This document shows positions 51,300 to 60,055 of a stretch of DNA of 64,000 bases, piece by piece; position 1 is the first letter of the stretch, and the number at the start of each line of letters is the position of its first letter. This DNA comes from Haloarcula limicola (GTDB lineage Archaea > Halobacteriota > Halobacteria > Halobacteriales > Haloarculaceae), in the NCBI RefSeq assembly GCF_010119205.1, contig NZ_WRXM01000001.1, positions 372,001 through 436,000 on the forward strand, written 5' to 3'. The position numbers and the translations under genes were made by a program. The notes under the pieces are model-generated. The model ran no database searches, had not been told where the DNA came from, and worked only from the letters and a program-made list of their open reading frames with translations.

Positions 51300-52862
51300 C
51301 TACTCCCCGAACCGCTCGGTGACGGCCTCGCGGTCTATCTTGTCCGGACCGCTGGTCGGCATCGACTCGACGAACGCGAGATGTTGTGGGTGTTTGAACC
51401 GGGCGAGTCGGCCGTCGAGGAACGCCCGGAGGTCGTCGAGCGAGAGCGACTCCGCGCCGGGAGCGAGTTCGACGACGGCCTTTCCGACCTGTCCCCACCG
51501 CTCGTCGGGGACCGGAACGACCACGACCTCCGAGACGGCGTCGTGGCCGGCGATGGCGTCCTCGACTTCCGCGGGGTAGACGTTCTCCCCGCCGCTGACG
51601 AACATGTGCTTCTTGCGGCCCTCGATGTGGAAGTAGCCGTCCTCGTCCACGCGCGCGAGGTCGCCGGTGGCGACCCACCCGCCGCCGAAGGTGGCCTCGG
51701 TCTCCTCGGGGTTGTCGAGGTAGCCGGCGGCGGCGTGGGGCGAGCGGAGTTCGAGTTCGCCGACCGCGCCCTGTTGGACTTCCTCTCCTCCCTCCACGAC
51801 TCGCGCATCGACGTGCATCGCCGGGACGCCGACGGCGTCGGCTCGCTCGCGGGGCCACCCCTCCGGCATGGCGAAGTTGTTCGGGCCGCACTCGGTGAGG
51901 CCGTACCCCTGTGAGAGCTCCACGTCGCGGTCCCACCACGCCTCCATCACGGACTGGCGACAGGGGCCGCCGCCGGACTTGGCGAAGCGAAGCGTCGAGA
52001 GGTCCGTGGTCTCCCACTCGTCGTGGTCGGTCATCATCCGCAACACGGCGGGGACTGCGACCAGGACCGACCCGCCTTCGTCCTCGATGACGCGCAGGAG
52101 GTCGCCGGGGTCGAACTCGCGGGCGACGACGACGGTCCCGCCCATGTGCCAGAGCGGGACCGTGAGGACGTTCCAGCCGCCGGTGTGGAACATCGGGAAC
52201 ACCATCGGCGTCACGTCGTCGTCGCGCAGCCCCCACGCCGTGATGGTGTTCACGGAGTTCCAGACGATCCCGTGATGGGTGACGACCGTCTCCTTCGGCG
52301 TCCCCGTCGACCCGCCGGTGTGCAGCAGGAGATGCGGGTCCTCGGGCGAGAGCGCCGCCGTCTCGACGGGCGAGGCGTCCTCGGGGAGCGCGTCGGCGTA
52401 GGTCGATATTTCTCCCCTCTCTTCGCTCGAACCAGCCGCCTCGACGGCCAGCAGCGTCGTATCGAGGTCGTCCGTCTCGTCCAGCGCTTCCCGCACGTCG
52501 GCGAGGAAGGGCGTCTCGACCACGAGCAAGCCGGGGTCGACGCGTTCGAGCAGTTCGCTCAGTTCCGGCGGCGCGAGGCGGTGGGAGAGTGGCGCGAGGA
52601 CGCCGCCGGTCTTGCCCGTGGCGAAGAAACAGTCCACGACGGCCGGGCGGTTGCGCGAGACGACGGCGACGCGTCCGCCGTCGGCGACGCCGTGCTCGCG
52701 CAGCAGTCGCGCCGTCCGGTTCGCCCGCCGGTCCAACTCGGCGTAGGTGAATCGGTCGCCGGTCGTCGCGTCCACGAGGCCCTCCCGGTCGGGCGTCAGC
52801 GAGGCCCGCTTCTCGCTCCACGCGCCGACCCACGCCTGCGGTCCCGCGGCGAACTCAGACAT
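51300..52862 (-). CDS. AMP-forming acyl-CoA synthetase
   Basis: A 520-residue member of the acyl-CoA synthetase/luciferase superfamily. The ATP/AMP loop is LLLHTGGSTGTPKETVVTHH, followed by GYGLTECGPNN (A5), WVATGDLARVDEDGYFHIEG (A7) and the catalytic Lys in SGPDKIDREAVTERFG (A10). It activates a carboxylic acid with ATP and CoA; the chain length or aromaticity is unknown. Its start overlaps the hydrolase stop by eight bases (52855-52862). Together with the hydrolase and the upstream KAS III-like gene it suggests an acyl-CoA pathway for a compound imported by the Liv transporter. Confidence 0.92.
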   Translation of the reverse strand: MSEFAAGPQAWVGAWSEKRASLTPDREGLVDATTGDRFTYAELDRRANRTARLLREHGVADGGRVAVVSRNRPAVVDCFFATGKTGGVLAPLSHRLAPPELSELLERVDPGLLVVETPFLADVREALDETDDLDTTLLAVEAAGSSEERGEISTYADALPEDASPVETAALSPEDPHLLLHTGGSTGTPKETVVTHHGIVWNSVNTITAWGLRDDDVTPMVFPMFHTGGWNVLTVPLWHMGGTVVVAREFDPGDLLRVIEDEGGSVLVAVPAVLRMMTDHDEWETTDLSTLRFAKSGGGPCRQSVMEAWWDRDVELSQGYGLTECGPNNFAMPEGWPRERADAVGVPAMHVDARVVEGGEEVQQGAVGELELRSPHAAAGYLDNPEETEATFGGGWVATGDLARVDEDGYFHIEGRKKHMFVSGGENVYPAEVEDAIAGHDAVSEVVVVPVPDERWGQVGKAVVELAPGAESLSLDDLRAFLDGRLARFKHPQHLAFVESMPTSGPDKIDREAVTERFGE

Positions 52863-53658
52863 CCTCTAAGAACTCCGTGAGCAGCCGGTTCACCTCGTCG
52901 CGGCGCTCGACGAAGAGGAGATGGGGCGCGCCGTCGAGGGAGACGAACTCCGCGTCGGGCAGGTCGCCGGCGAGCCGCTCTCCGTTCTGTATCGGGACGA
53001 CGCGGTCGGCGGTGCCGTGGAGGACGAGCGCCGGCACCCGAATCTCGTCGAGGCGGTCGTGCACGTCGAAACCCTCGACGGCAGCCCCCTGCCACTGGCG
53101 GGCCTGGTCGCTGGCGTCGCTGTCGAGCCGCCAGTCGACGATCCGTTCGAGGAGGTCCTCGTTCTCCTCGGCGAACTCGTCGGTCAGCGCCGGGGCCATC
53201 TTGTAGCGGATCGCCTCCCGCTCGTCCATGTCGCCCGGGTCGCCGTACATCCGCTGGACTGTCGTCTCTGGGGTCGGCACCTCCTCGGGACCGCCGGGAG
53301 AGGTACACATGAGCGTCAGCGACGCTACTCGATCGTCGTCGAGCGCGAACTGCATGGCGATCATCCCGCCCATGCTCGCGCCGACGACGTGGGCCGACTC
53401 CACGCCCGCGTCGTCTAGGACCGCCGCGAGGTCGCCGGCCATCTGTTCGATGGTGTAGGGGCCCTCGGGCTCGCTCGATTCGCCGGTCCCGCGGTTGTCC
53501 CACAGAATCGTGTCGTAGTCGTCGGCGACGGCGCGGCGCTGCCACCGCCACATCCAGCGGCCGTAGCCCAATCCCTCGACGAAGACGACCGTCTCGGCGT
53601 CGGCGGGTCCCTCGCGTTCGTAGGCGAGGCGGACGCCGTCGTTGCGTGCGTCTGGCAT
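52855..53658 (-). CDS. Alpha/beta hydrolase
   Basis: A 267-residue alpha/beta hydrolase fold enzyme. The nucleophile elbow is HVVGASMGGMIAMQFA (Ser), the acid is Asp in LVLHGTADRVVPIQNGERLA, and the base His is in SLDGAPHLLFVERRDEV. The opening EREGPADAETVVFVEGLGYG carries the oxyanion-hole region. It could be an esterase, lactonase or C-C hydrolase acting on a ring-cleavage product. It is 75 bases downstream of the KAS III-like gene and overlaps the acyl-CoA synthetase gene, so it is likely in the same pathway. Confidence 0.92.
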   Translation of the reverse strand: MPDARNDGVRLAYEREGPADAETVVFVEGLGYGRWMWRWQRRAVADDYDTILWDNRGTGESSEPEGPYTIEQMAGDLAAVLDDAGVESAHVVGASMGGMIAMQFALDDDRVASLTLMCTSPGGPEEVPTPETTVQRMYGDPGDMDEREAIRYKMAPALTDEFAEENEDLLERIVDWRLDSDASDQARQWQGAAVEGFDVHDRLDEIRVPALVLHGTADRVVPIQNGERLAGDLPDAEFVSLDGAPHLLFVERRDEVNRLLTEFLEDV

Positions 53659-53733
53659 GGACTACCCTACTCTCGGAACGCCCTTCAAGGGGGGCGTTAC
53701 CATGTGAACGTCCGGGTGAACTGACCGGTGCGG

Positions 53734-54750
53734 CTACGCCGTCCCCCACTCCAGTACCGACGCGGCCCACGTGTAGCCGGTCCCGGCCGCAAGACAGAGA
53801 ACCACGTCGTCGGGCGCTAACTCCTCTCTGACCGCGTCGAGCGCGAGCCCCTGGTCGCAGCTCTGGACGTGGCCGTACTCGTCGAGGTAGAACTGGTCGT
53901 CGGCACCGAGGCCGAAGTCCTCGCAGAGGATCTCGTGGAACGACCGCTTCATGTGGGTGATGGCGGCGAAGTCCACGCTCTCGCGGTCGTAGCCGGAGCG
54001 AGAGAGCGCGTCGTCGGCCACCTCCCGGAAGTTCGGCAGGCTGACCTCGCCGAGCCGGCGCTTCATCCGTTTGTGGTCGGGGACGCGAAGGGTGTGCTCG
54101 CCGTTGGCCACCGTGTCGTGGCTCGGCGGCCGACGGGTGCCGCCCGCGGGCATGATCACGTCCTCGCTGAAACTGCCGTCGGTCAGGGAGGCGCTCGCGC
54201 GGACGCGGGCCACAGCGCGGTCGGGCGCGTCGGCCTCTAAGACCAGCGCCGTCGCGCCGCTCCCGAAGTTGAACATGAAGGAGGTGTCGGGGTCGTCGTA
54301 GTCCACGAGGTCCTCCTCGCGGCTGGCGGCGACGAGGAGGATTCTATCGAGGCCCGCGTCCGTTTCGAGGAGGGCCTTCGCCTCCCGCAGTGCGACGGGG
54401 AGGCCGGCACAGAGCGCGTAGCTCTCGGTGGCCGACGCGCCGTCCGCGCCGAGGGTGTCGGCGACGGCCGCGGCGGCGTTCCAGACGACGTAGTCCTTGA
54501 ACTCGCTGCCGTGGTAGCGGACGGCGTCGAGTTCGTCGGGGCGGAGGGCAGCGTCAGCGAGGGCGTCCTCGGCGGCGGCGACGCACATCTCCGCGGGGTG
54601 GTCCTCGTCGGGCGGGCAGACGTGCTTCCGCTCGACGCCCATCTTCTCGACGACCACCTCCTCGGGGATGCCGGTCCGTTCGGCGATGTCCGCGCCGGTG
54701 AGCACCACGTCGGGGAGGTAGGTGCCCAGCCCGGTGACGTGGACGGTCAC
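53734..54750 (-). CDS. KAS III/FabH-like acyl-condensing enzyme with altered triad
   Basis: A 338-residue thiolase-superfamily protein of the FabH type. The nucleophile is Cys114 in ESYALCAGLPVAL and the active-site His is His266 in ITHMKRSFHEIL. The third residue, Asn in bacterial FabH (YGN), appears here as His294 (DEYGHVQSCDQG). HMG-CoA synthase uses Glu in a similar role, so this protein is neither. It may transfer an acyl group between CoA thioesters or condense an acyl-CoA with an unusual partner. Its ATG overlaps the LivM stop (54747-54750), so it is translated with the transporter, a remarkable link between uptake and enzyme. Confidence 0.86.
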   Translation of the reverse strand: MTVHVTGLGTYLPDVVLTGADIAERTGIPEEVVVEKMGVERKHVCPPDEDHPAEMCVAAAEDALADAALRPDELDAVRYHGSEFKDYVVWNAAAAVADTLGADGASATESYALCAGLPVALREAKALLETDAGLDRILLVAASREEDLVDYDDPDTSFMFNFGSGATALVLEADAPDRAVARVRASASLTDGSFSEDVIMPAGGTRRPPSHDTVANGEHTLRVPDHKRMKRRLGEVSLPNFREVADDALSRSGYDRESVDFAAITHMKRSFHEILCEDFGLGADDQFYLDEYGHVQSCDQGLALDAVREELAPDDVVLCLAAGTGYTWAASVLEWGTA

Positions 54751-56066
54751 TGCTCGTCACCTCCGGCGTCGTCGGACGGGGGGTCGGGGCTCGGATCGCC
54801 GAACGCGTTGGCCGAGACCACCGCGAGCTTGCCGCCGGCCCGCTGGCGGATCGTCCCCAGCAGGCCGTCGGGCACGTAGAGGACGAACAGGACGAAGACG
54901 AGGCCGACGTAGAGGGCGGCGTGGCCGTTCAGCAGCGTGTCGATGAGCCCGCCGAAGGTCATGTCGCCGACGACGGGCGTCCCGAGCGTCTCCTCGCCCA
55001 GGAGCGCGCGGAGGTACGGGAGGAGACCGCCGCCCTGCCCCGAGGTCGAGAGGAACTCCCGGATCGTCTCGTCGAACAGGCGGCCGAACAGCGGCCCGGC
55101 GAGGGTGCCGAAGCCGCCGATGATGCTCGCCAGCAGGGCGTCGCCGGTCGTCAGGAAGTAGAAGGCGTTCTCCGGACTCGCCGAGCGGCGGAAGCCCGCG
55201 AACAGGCCGCCGGCGACGCCGGCGAAGAAGCCGCTGATGGCGAACGCCGCCAGTTTGTACCGGTAGGTGTCGTAGCCGATGGCGACGGCGCGCTCCTCGT
55301 TCTCGCGGATGGCGAGCATCACCTGTCCGAACGGCGAGTGGAGGATGCGCTGCATGGCGAAGTAACAGACCAGCACCACCAGGCCGACCATGTAGTAGGA
55401 GACGGCGGTGCTGCCGAGCGTCTGGCCCAGCAGCGACACCTCGTCGCCGGTGAGGATGCCGATCGCGAGGTTCAGCTGGTCGACGCCCGGAACGCCGATC
55501 TCGAACCCGGCGGAGTGGGCTGACCCGACGGAGGGGCCGTCACGCGGGTTCGTCGCCACGTAGTCCCACCCGCGGACGAAGACGTACACCACCTGCGCGA
55601 ACCCGAGCGTTATCATGGCGAAGTAGACGCCCGAGAGGCGGAAGGAGACGAGGCCGACGAGGACGGCCAGTACCACGGCGAGCAGGCCCGCGACGAGCAG
55701 CGACGCCATGAACGGCGTCCCCGACCCGAACAGGGGGACTGCGCCGTTGGCGATTAGGATGACCGTGTACGCGCCGGTGCCGTAGAACGCGGCGTGGCCG
55801 AACGAGAGGTAGCCCGTGTAGCCGCTGATGAAGTCGAAGGACATGGCGAACAGGCCGAAGTACAGCACCGAGGTCATCGTCTCGACGGTGGGCAGCAGCA
55901 TCGTGGCCTCGTAGCTCACCGCGGAGTTGACGAGGAAGTGATAGATGGAGGGATAGACCAGCAGCGCGAGGACGACCGCCAGATGCGGGACGTGCGCTCG
56001 GAGGTAGTCTACCGGCCAGTCGGTCCCAGTCGCGGCGGCGGACTGGGTCTCGGTGTCGGTGCTAAT
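54747..56066 (-). CDS. livM: Liv-type ABC transporter permease (LivM), possible ATT start
   Basis: A LivM-type permease of 439 residues if it starts at ATT 56066, or 390 residues if it starts at GTG 55919. The longer form adds a plausible N-terminal transmembrane helix (HLAVVLALLVYPSIYHFLV) expected in LivM, but the only start codon in that region is ATT, which overlaps the LivH stop by one base. Other helices include YFGLFAMSFDFISGYTGYLS, and the family signature GFAQVVYVFVR is present. It is coupled to the KAS III-like gene. The carried substrate may be a branched acid, amide or amino acid; it cannot be told from sequence. Confidence 0.8.
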   Translation of the reverse strand: MSTDTETQSAAATGTDWPVDYLRAHVPHLAVVLALLVYPSIYHFLVNSAVSYEATMLLPTVETMTSVLYFGLFAMSFDFISGYTGYLSFGHAAFYGTGAYTVILIANGAVPLFGSGTPFMASLLVAGLLAVVLAVLVGLVSFRLSGVYFAMITLGFAQVVYVFVRGWDYVATNPRDGPSVGSAHSAGFEIGVPGVDQLNLAIGILTGDEVSLLGQTLGSTAVSYYMVGLVVLVCYFAMQRILHSPFGQVMLAIRENEERAVAIGYDTYRYKLAAFAISGFFAGVAGGLFAGFRRSASPENAFYFLTTGDALLASIIGGFGTLAGPLFGRLFDETIREFLSTSGQGGGLLPYLRALLGEETLGTPVVGDMTFGGLIDTLLNGHAALYVGLVFVLFVLYVPDGLLGTIRQRAGGKLAVVSANAFGDPSPDPPSDDAGGDEQ

Positions 56067-57051
56067 GGCCGCCCACCCCCTCGACGCCGAAGAGGCCCTG
56101 CGGCCGGACGATGAGCGTCACGACCAGCACGAGGAACAGGACCAGTTCCGGCAGGCCGGTGAAGGTGACGTAGTTCTGGAACCACCACGTCATCACCGAG
56201 TCGGTCATCCCGACGACGAGCGAGGCGGCGACGGTGCCCCGGAACGTCCCCAGGCCGCCGACGATGACGACGATGAACGCCGGCAGCAGCGTCTCGGCCG
56301 CCAGCGGGACGCTCGCGCCCCACGAGACGTCCCACATCAGGAGCGTCCCCGCCGCGCCCGCGAGGCCGACCCCGAGGGCGAAGACGACGGTGAACACGCG
56401 CCGCACGTCGATGCCGAGCGCCGAGGCCATCTCGGCGTCCTCGCTCCCGGCCCGGATGTAGAGGCCGTAGCGCGTCCGCGTGAGGAAGCCCCAGATGAGC
56501 GCGACGGTGAGCAGGCCGAGCAGTATCTCGAAGACGGCCAGCCACCGCACGTCGATGGGGCCGAGCGCGGCCGGCTGGCGCAGGAACTGGGGCTTCGTCG
56601 CCAGCGCCGCGTTCCAGTCCGACAGCGGCTGCATCCCGTAGATGCCCAGCACGATGCGGACGATCTCGTCGATGACGAGCGTCAGCCCGAACGTCAGCAG
56701 GATCTGGTAGATGGGCGGCCTGTCGTACAGCGGTCGGATGACCTGCGTCTCGATGGCTCCGCCCAGCAGCGTGAGCGCGCCGAAGACGGCGACGATGGCG
56801 ACGAAGAACAGCGCGAGGCGACCGACTGTCCCGGTCGCCTGCGTGACGGTCAGGACCATGACGAGCCCGCCCAGATATGCGCCGACCATCGTCAGCGACC
56901 CGTGCGCGAAGTTCAGCACGCCCATCAGCCCGAAGATGAGCGTCAGCCCGCTGGCTATCATGACGTACAGCGCCGACTTCGCCAGCCCTTCGACGAAGAC
57001 GCTTCCCAGCTCCGAGAGCGTGAGGAAGTCCGCGAGCGCTTCGAGTATCAC
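56062..57051 (-). CDS. livH: Liv-type ABC transporter permease (LivH)
   Basis: A 329-residue permease starting at GTG 57051 (MILEALADFLTL), which shares bases with the LivF stop (GTGA). Helices include VEGLAKSALYVMIASGLTLI and LMGVLNFAHGSLTMVGAYLG, the LivH signature, followed by QILLTFGLTLVIDEIVRIVL. The longer open frame upstream is a shadow of LivF. It partners LivM in a branched-chain-type ABC system. Confidence 0.93.
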   Translation of the reverse strand: MILEALADFLTLSELGSVFVEGLAKSALYVMIASGLTLIFGLMGVLNFAHGSLTMVGAYLGGLVMVLTVTQATGTVGRLALFFVAIVAVFGALTLLGGAIETQVIRPLYDRPPIYQILLTFGLTLVIDEIVRIVLGIYGMQPLSDWNAALATKPQFLRQPAALGPIDVRWLAVFEILLGLLTVALIWGFLTRTRYGLYIRAGSEDAEMASALGIDVRRVFTVVFALGVGLAGAAGTLLMWDVSWGASVPLAAETLLPAFIVVIVGGLGTFRGTVAASLVVGMTDSVMTWWFQNYVTFTGLPELVLFLVLVVTLIVRPQGLFGVEGVGGH

Positions 57052-57746
57052 GCCGATAGATACCTCCTGAAGCGCTCGTCGTCGGCCGACACCGCGTCGG
57101 TGTCGCCGTCGTCGACGACCCGGCCGTTGTCCACGATGTAGAACCGGTCGGCGAGGTCTAACGCCAGCGGGAGGTTCTGTTCGACCAGCAAGACGGTGGT
57201 GTCCTCGGCGGCGCGGGCGAGCGCCTCGCCCACGTCGGCGACGATCTGCGGGGCCAGCCCCTCGCTCGGCTCGTCCACGAGCAACAGGTCGTTCTCGCCG
57301 ACGAGGCCGCGGGCGATGGCGAGCATCTGCTGTTGGCCGCCCGAGAGGGTGCCGGCCTCCTGCTTGCGTCGCTCTTCGAGGATGGGGAACGACTCGAAGG
57401 CCAGTCCCAGCCCCTCCCGAACGCCGTCGGCGTCGGGGATGGCCGCCCGCAGGTTCTCCTCGACGGTCAACTGCGAGAAGATGCGCCGGTCCTCGGGGAT
57501 CCACCCGAGGCCGCGGCGGGCGACCTCGTGGGTTTCGAGGCCCACGAGCGAATCGCCGCGGAACCGAATATCGCCCTCCCGCGGCGGCGTCAACTGGAGG
57601 ATGGAGCGCAGCGTCGTCGTCTTGCCGACGCCGTTGCGGCCCACGAGCGCGACGACTTCGCCCGCCGAGACGGAGAGGTCCACGCCCTCGAGGATGTGAC
57701 TGTCGCCATAGTAGGCGTGGACGCCGTCGAGTTCGAGGAGGGTCAC
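57048..57746 (-). CDS. livF: Liv-type ABC transporter ATPase (LivF)
   Basis: A 232-residue ABC ATPase with Walker A GRNGVGKTTT, signature LSGGQQQM, Walker B LLLVDEPSEGLAP and LLVEQNL in the H-loop region, typical of LivF. Its start overlaps the stop of LivG (57743-57746) and its stop overlaps the LivH start, so the set is translated as one block. Confidence 0.95.
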   Translation of the reverse strand: MTLLELDGVHAYYGDSHILEGVDLSVSAGEVVALVGRNGVGKTTTLRSILQLTPPREGDIRFRGDSLVGLETHEVARRGLGWIPEDRRIFSQLTVEENLRAAIPDADGVREGLGLAFESFPILEERRKQEAGTLSGGQQQMLAIARGLVGENDLLLVDEPSEGLAPQIVADVGEALARAAEDTTVLLVEQNLPLALDLADRFYIVDNGRVVDDGDTDAVSADDERFRRYLSA

Positions 57747-58558
57747 GCGACGCCTCCCGAGTCGGTCGATTCGTCGTCCGTCGCGTCGCCGGTCGCCTCG
57801 TCCAGCGTGCCGGGTTCGTAGCCGCCCAGATACGCCGACTGCACGTCCGGGTTCGCCCGCACGTCCTCGGGCGGGCCGTCGGCGATGACCGCGCCCTGAT
57901 GGAGGACGACGACGCGGTCGGAGACGTCCATCACGATGTCCATGTTGTGTTCGACCAGGAGGACCGCGTGGTCGTCGGCGACGTCTCGGATGAGGTCGCG
58001 CACCTCGTCGACGCTCTCGGAGGAGACGCCCGCGTTCGGTTCGTCAAGCAGGAGCACCGACGGGTCGCCGGCCAGCGCGATGGCGACTTCGAGCTTCCGC
58101 TTGGCCCCGTGGCTGAGCGTGCTCGCCGGGTCCTCGGCTCTGTCGGCCAGTCCGACCCGCTCGAGCTTCGCGTACGCCCGCTCGGTGTACCCCTCGAAGT
58201 GGTCGACGTTGCGCCAGACGGTCAGCGAGTCGTCGCCGGCGGCCTGCTCGGCCACGCGGACGTTCTCCAGGACCGTGCGCTCGGGGAAGACGTTCGTCAC
58301 CTGATACGAGCGGTGGACGCCCCGCTGGGCCGTCTCGTGGGGCGAGGCGTCGGTGATGTCCTCCCAGTCGTCGCCGTGGCGCAGCGAGACAGTCCCGTCT
58401 GTCGGTTCTAACACCCCGGTCAGGAGGTTGAAGAACGTCGTCTTCCCGGCCCCGTTGGGACCGATGAGCGAGCAGAGTTCGGTCCCCAGTTCGAAGTCGA
58501 CGCTGTCGACGGCCGTCAGCCCGCCGAAGTCCTTGGTCAGGCCCCGCGTTCTGAGCAT
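57743..58558 (-). CDS. livG: Liv-type ABC transporter ATPase (LivG)
   Basis: A 271-residue ABC ATPase with Walker A GPNGAGKTTF, signature LSHGAKRKLE (the LivG variant), Walker B VLLLDEPNAGVS and the H-loop VLLVEHNMDIVMDV. It starts one base after the stop of the binding-protein gene and is coupled to LivF. Confidence 0.95.
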   Translation of the reverse strand: MLRTRGLTKDFGGLTAVDSVDFELGTELCSLIGPNGAGKTTFFNLLTGVLEPTDGTVSLRHGDDWEDITDASPHETAQRGVHRSYQVTNVFPERTVLENVRVAEQAAGDDSLTVWRNVDHFEGYTERAYAKLERVGLADRAEDPASTLSHGAKRKLEVAIALAGDPSVLLLDEPNAGVSSESVDEVRDLIRDVADDHAVLLVEHNMDIVMDVSDRVVVLHQGAVIADGPPEDVRANPDVQSAYLGGYEPGTLDEATGDATDDESTDSGGVA

Positions 58559-58559
58559 G

Positions 58560-59987
58560 TTACAGCGAGCAACCCATCTGGTCGCTGTCTTTCGGAATCG
58601 TGGTCTCGCTCTCCTCGATCCGGGCCAGCGGCTCGCTGGGCATGATGGCCGCGCCCCAGTTCTCCGCCCACTCGTCGGTGGTCGGGATCGGGTCGGCGAC
58701 GGTCATCGCGGAGCGGGCCTGGTTGTTGTACTCCTGGAAGGTGTACCCGCCCTCGCCCTTCGGCGTGTCCGTGACGGTCATCCCCTTCAGCGCGTCGGCG
58801 ACGTCCGCGCCCGCCGTCGAACCGCCCTCGGTGACGGCCTGATGGATGGCCGACGCGCCCGTGAACGTCCCCGAGGTGAACAGGTCCGGGACGACGCCGT
58901 AGGTGCTGGTGTAACGATCGACGAACGTGGAGTTGACCTCGTTGTCGTACTGGTTCCAGTGGTACCGCGTCGTGAACGGACCGAGCCGCGCGTTCCGGAT
59001 CTTCTCCTTGGTCAGCGGTTCGCCGAGGACGTTCTGGAGGGTCCCGCCGACGACGCTGTTGGTGATGCGCGTGGCGAACCCGCCGAAGACGCGGAAGGAG
59101 TAGTCCCCCGAGAGGAAGGCGTTGAACATCAGCGGGAGGGTGGCGACGGTGAAGCCGCCGACGACGCCCTCCGCGCCGGCCTCCTCTGCGTTGTCGAGCA
59201 GCCCGCTCCACTCCTCGTACCCCCGCTCGACGAAGCGGGTGTCGAGGATCTCGACGCCCTCCTGCTGGAGGACGGCCTTGTAGTTGTTCACCACCGCGCG
59301 CCCGAAGGAGTAGTCCGCGCCGAAGAGGTACACCTTCGAGACGTCGGTCTCGTTGGCGACGTACTTCCCGCCGGAGCGGGCGTCCATCGCGGTGGTCTCG
59401 CTGGCGCGGTAGACGAGGTCCGAACACGTCTCGCTGTTGGCCGTGATGCCCGCCGACGCCGCCGGGCCGACCATCATCGGGACGCCGGCCTGACTGACGA
59501 CGTTGCCGATGACCCGCCCGGCCGCGCCCGAGGAGGAACAGCCGAAGAGCATGTCGACGTCCTGGTTGCTGACGAGGTTCGTCGCGGCCGTCTGTGCGGT
59601 GTCCGCGGCGAATTCCGTGTCGCGGATGTAGAGCGTGTACTCCACGTCGCCGACGGTCATCGAGAGTTCGCCCGTGCTGGACTGCTCCGGCGGGCTCCGG
59701 TCTGCCTTGTACGACAGCCCCGAGAGGAACCCCCACAGCGACTGCTTCCCGTAGTACGAGAGGTCCCCCGAGAGCGGCTGGAGCACGCCGATGCTGATCG
59801 ATTGTGCGCTGTCCGACCCGCCCGTCGAAGTGCCGTCGCTTGTCATGTCTGAAGTTCCGCCGCTGCCGTCACCACCGTCGCCGCCGTCGCCACCGTCGCC
59901 GCCGTCTTCGTTTACACAGCCACTGAGGCCGGTGATTCCGACACCGAGCGCACCGAGTACGCGCCGCCGTGTGATGTGGTCTCGCAT
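58560..59987 (-). CDS. Liv-type substrate-binding lipoprotein
   Basis: A 475-residue exported binding protein of the LivJ/AmiC type. The Tat signal is ITRRRVLGALGVGITGLSGC with lipobox Cys at residue 24, followed by a GGDGGDGGDGGDGS linker. The mature part has SISIGVLQPLSGDLSYYGKQ, VDMLFGCSSSGAAGRVIGNV (ligand pocket) and KVYLFGADYSFGRAVVNNYK, typical of periplasmic binding-protein type 1 receptors for amides and branched amino acids. The start at 59987 is preferred to an earlier ATG because the Tat motif then falls near the N-terminus. It heads the operon that ends with the acyl-CoA ligase. Confidence 0.93.
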   Translation of the reverse strand: MRDHITRRRVLGALGVGITGLSGCVNEDGGDGGDGGDGGDGSGGTSDMTSDGTSTGGSDSAQSISIGVLQPLSGDLSYYGKQSLWGFLSGLSYKADRSPPEQSSTGELSMTVGDVEYTLYIRDTEFAADTAQTAATNLVSNQDVDMLFGCSSSGAAGRVIGNVVSQAGVPMMVGPAASAGITANSETCSDLVYRASETTAMDARSGGKYVANETDVSKVYLFGADYSFGRAVVNNYKAVLQQEGVEILDTRFVERGYEEWSGLLDNAEEAGAEGVVGGFTVATLPLMFNAFLSGDYSFRVFGGFATRITNSVVGGTLQNVLGEPLTKEKIRNARLGPFTTRYHWNQYDNEVNSTFVDRYTSTYGVVPDLFTSGTFTGASAIHQAVTEGGSTAGADVADALKGMTVTDTPKGEGGYTFQEYNNQARSAMTVADPIPTTDEWAENWGAAIMPSEPLARIEESETTIPKDSDQMGCSL

Positions 59988-60055
59988 ACAGATGTAAGTA
60001 CACGAACGATTACCATAGTGTGTCGCGTTCACATGTTAACGCCGGCGAGCGAGCG

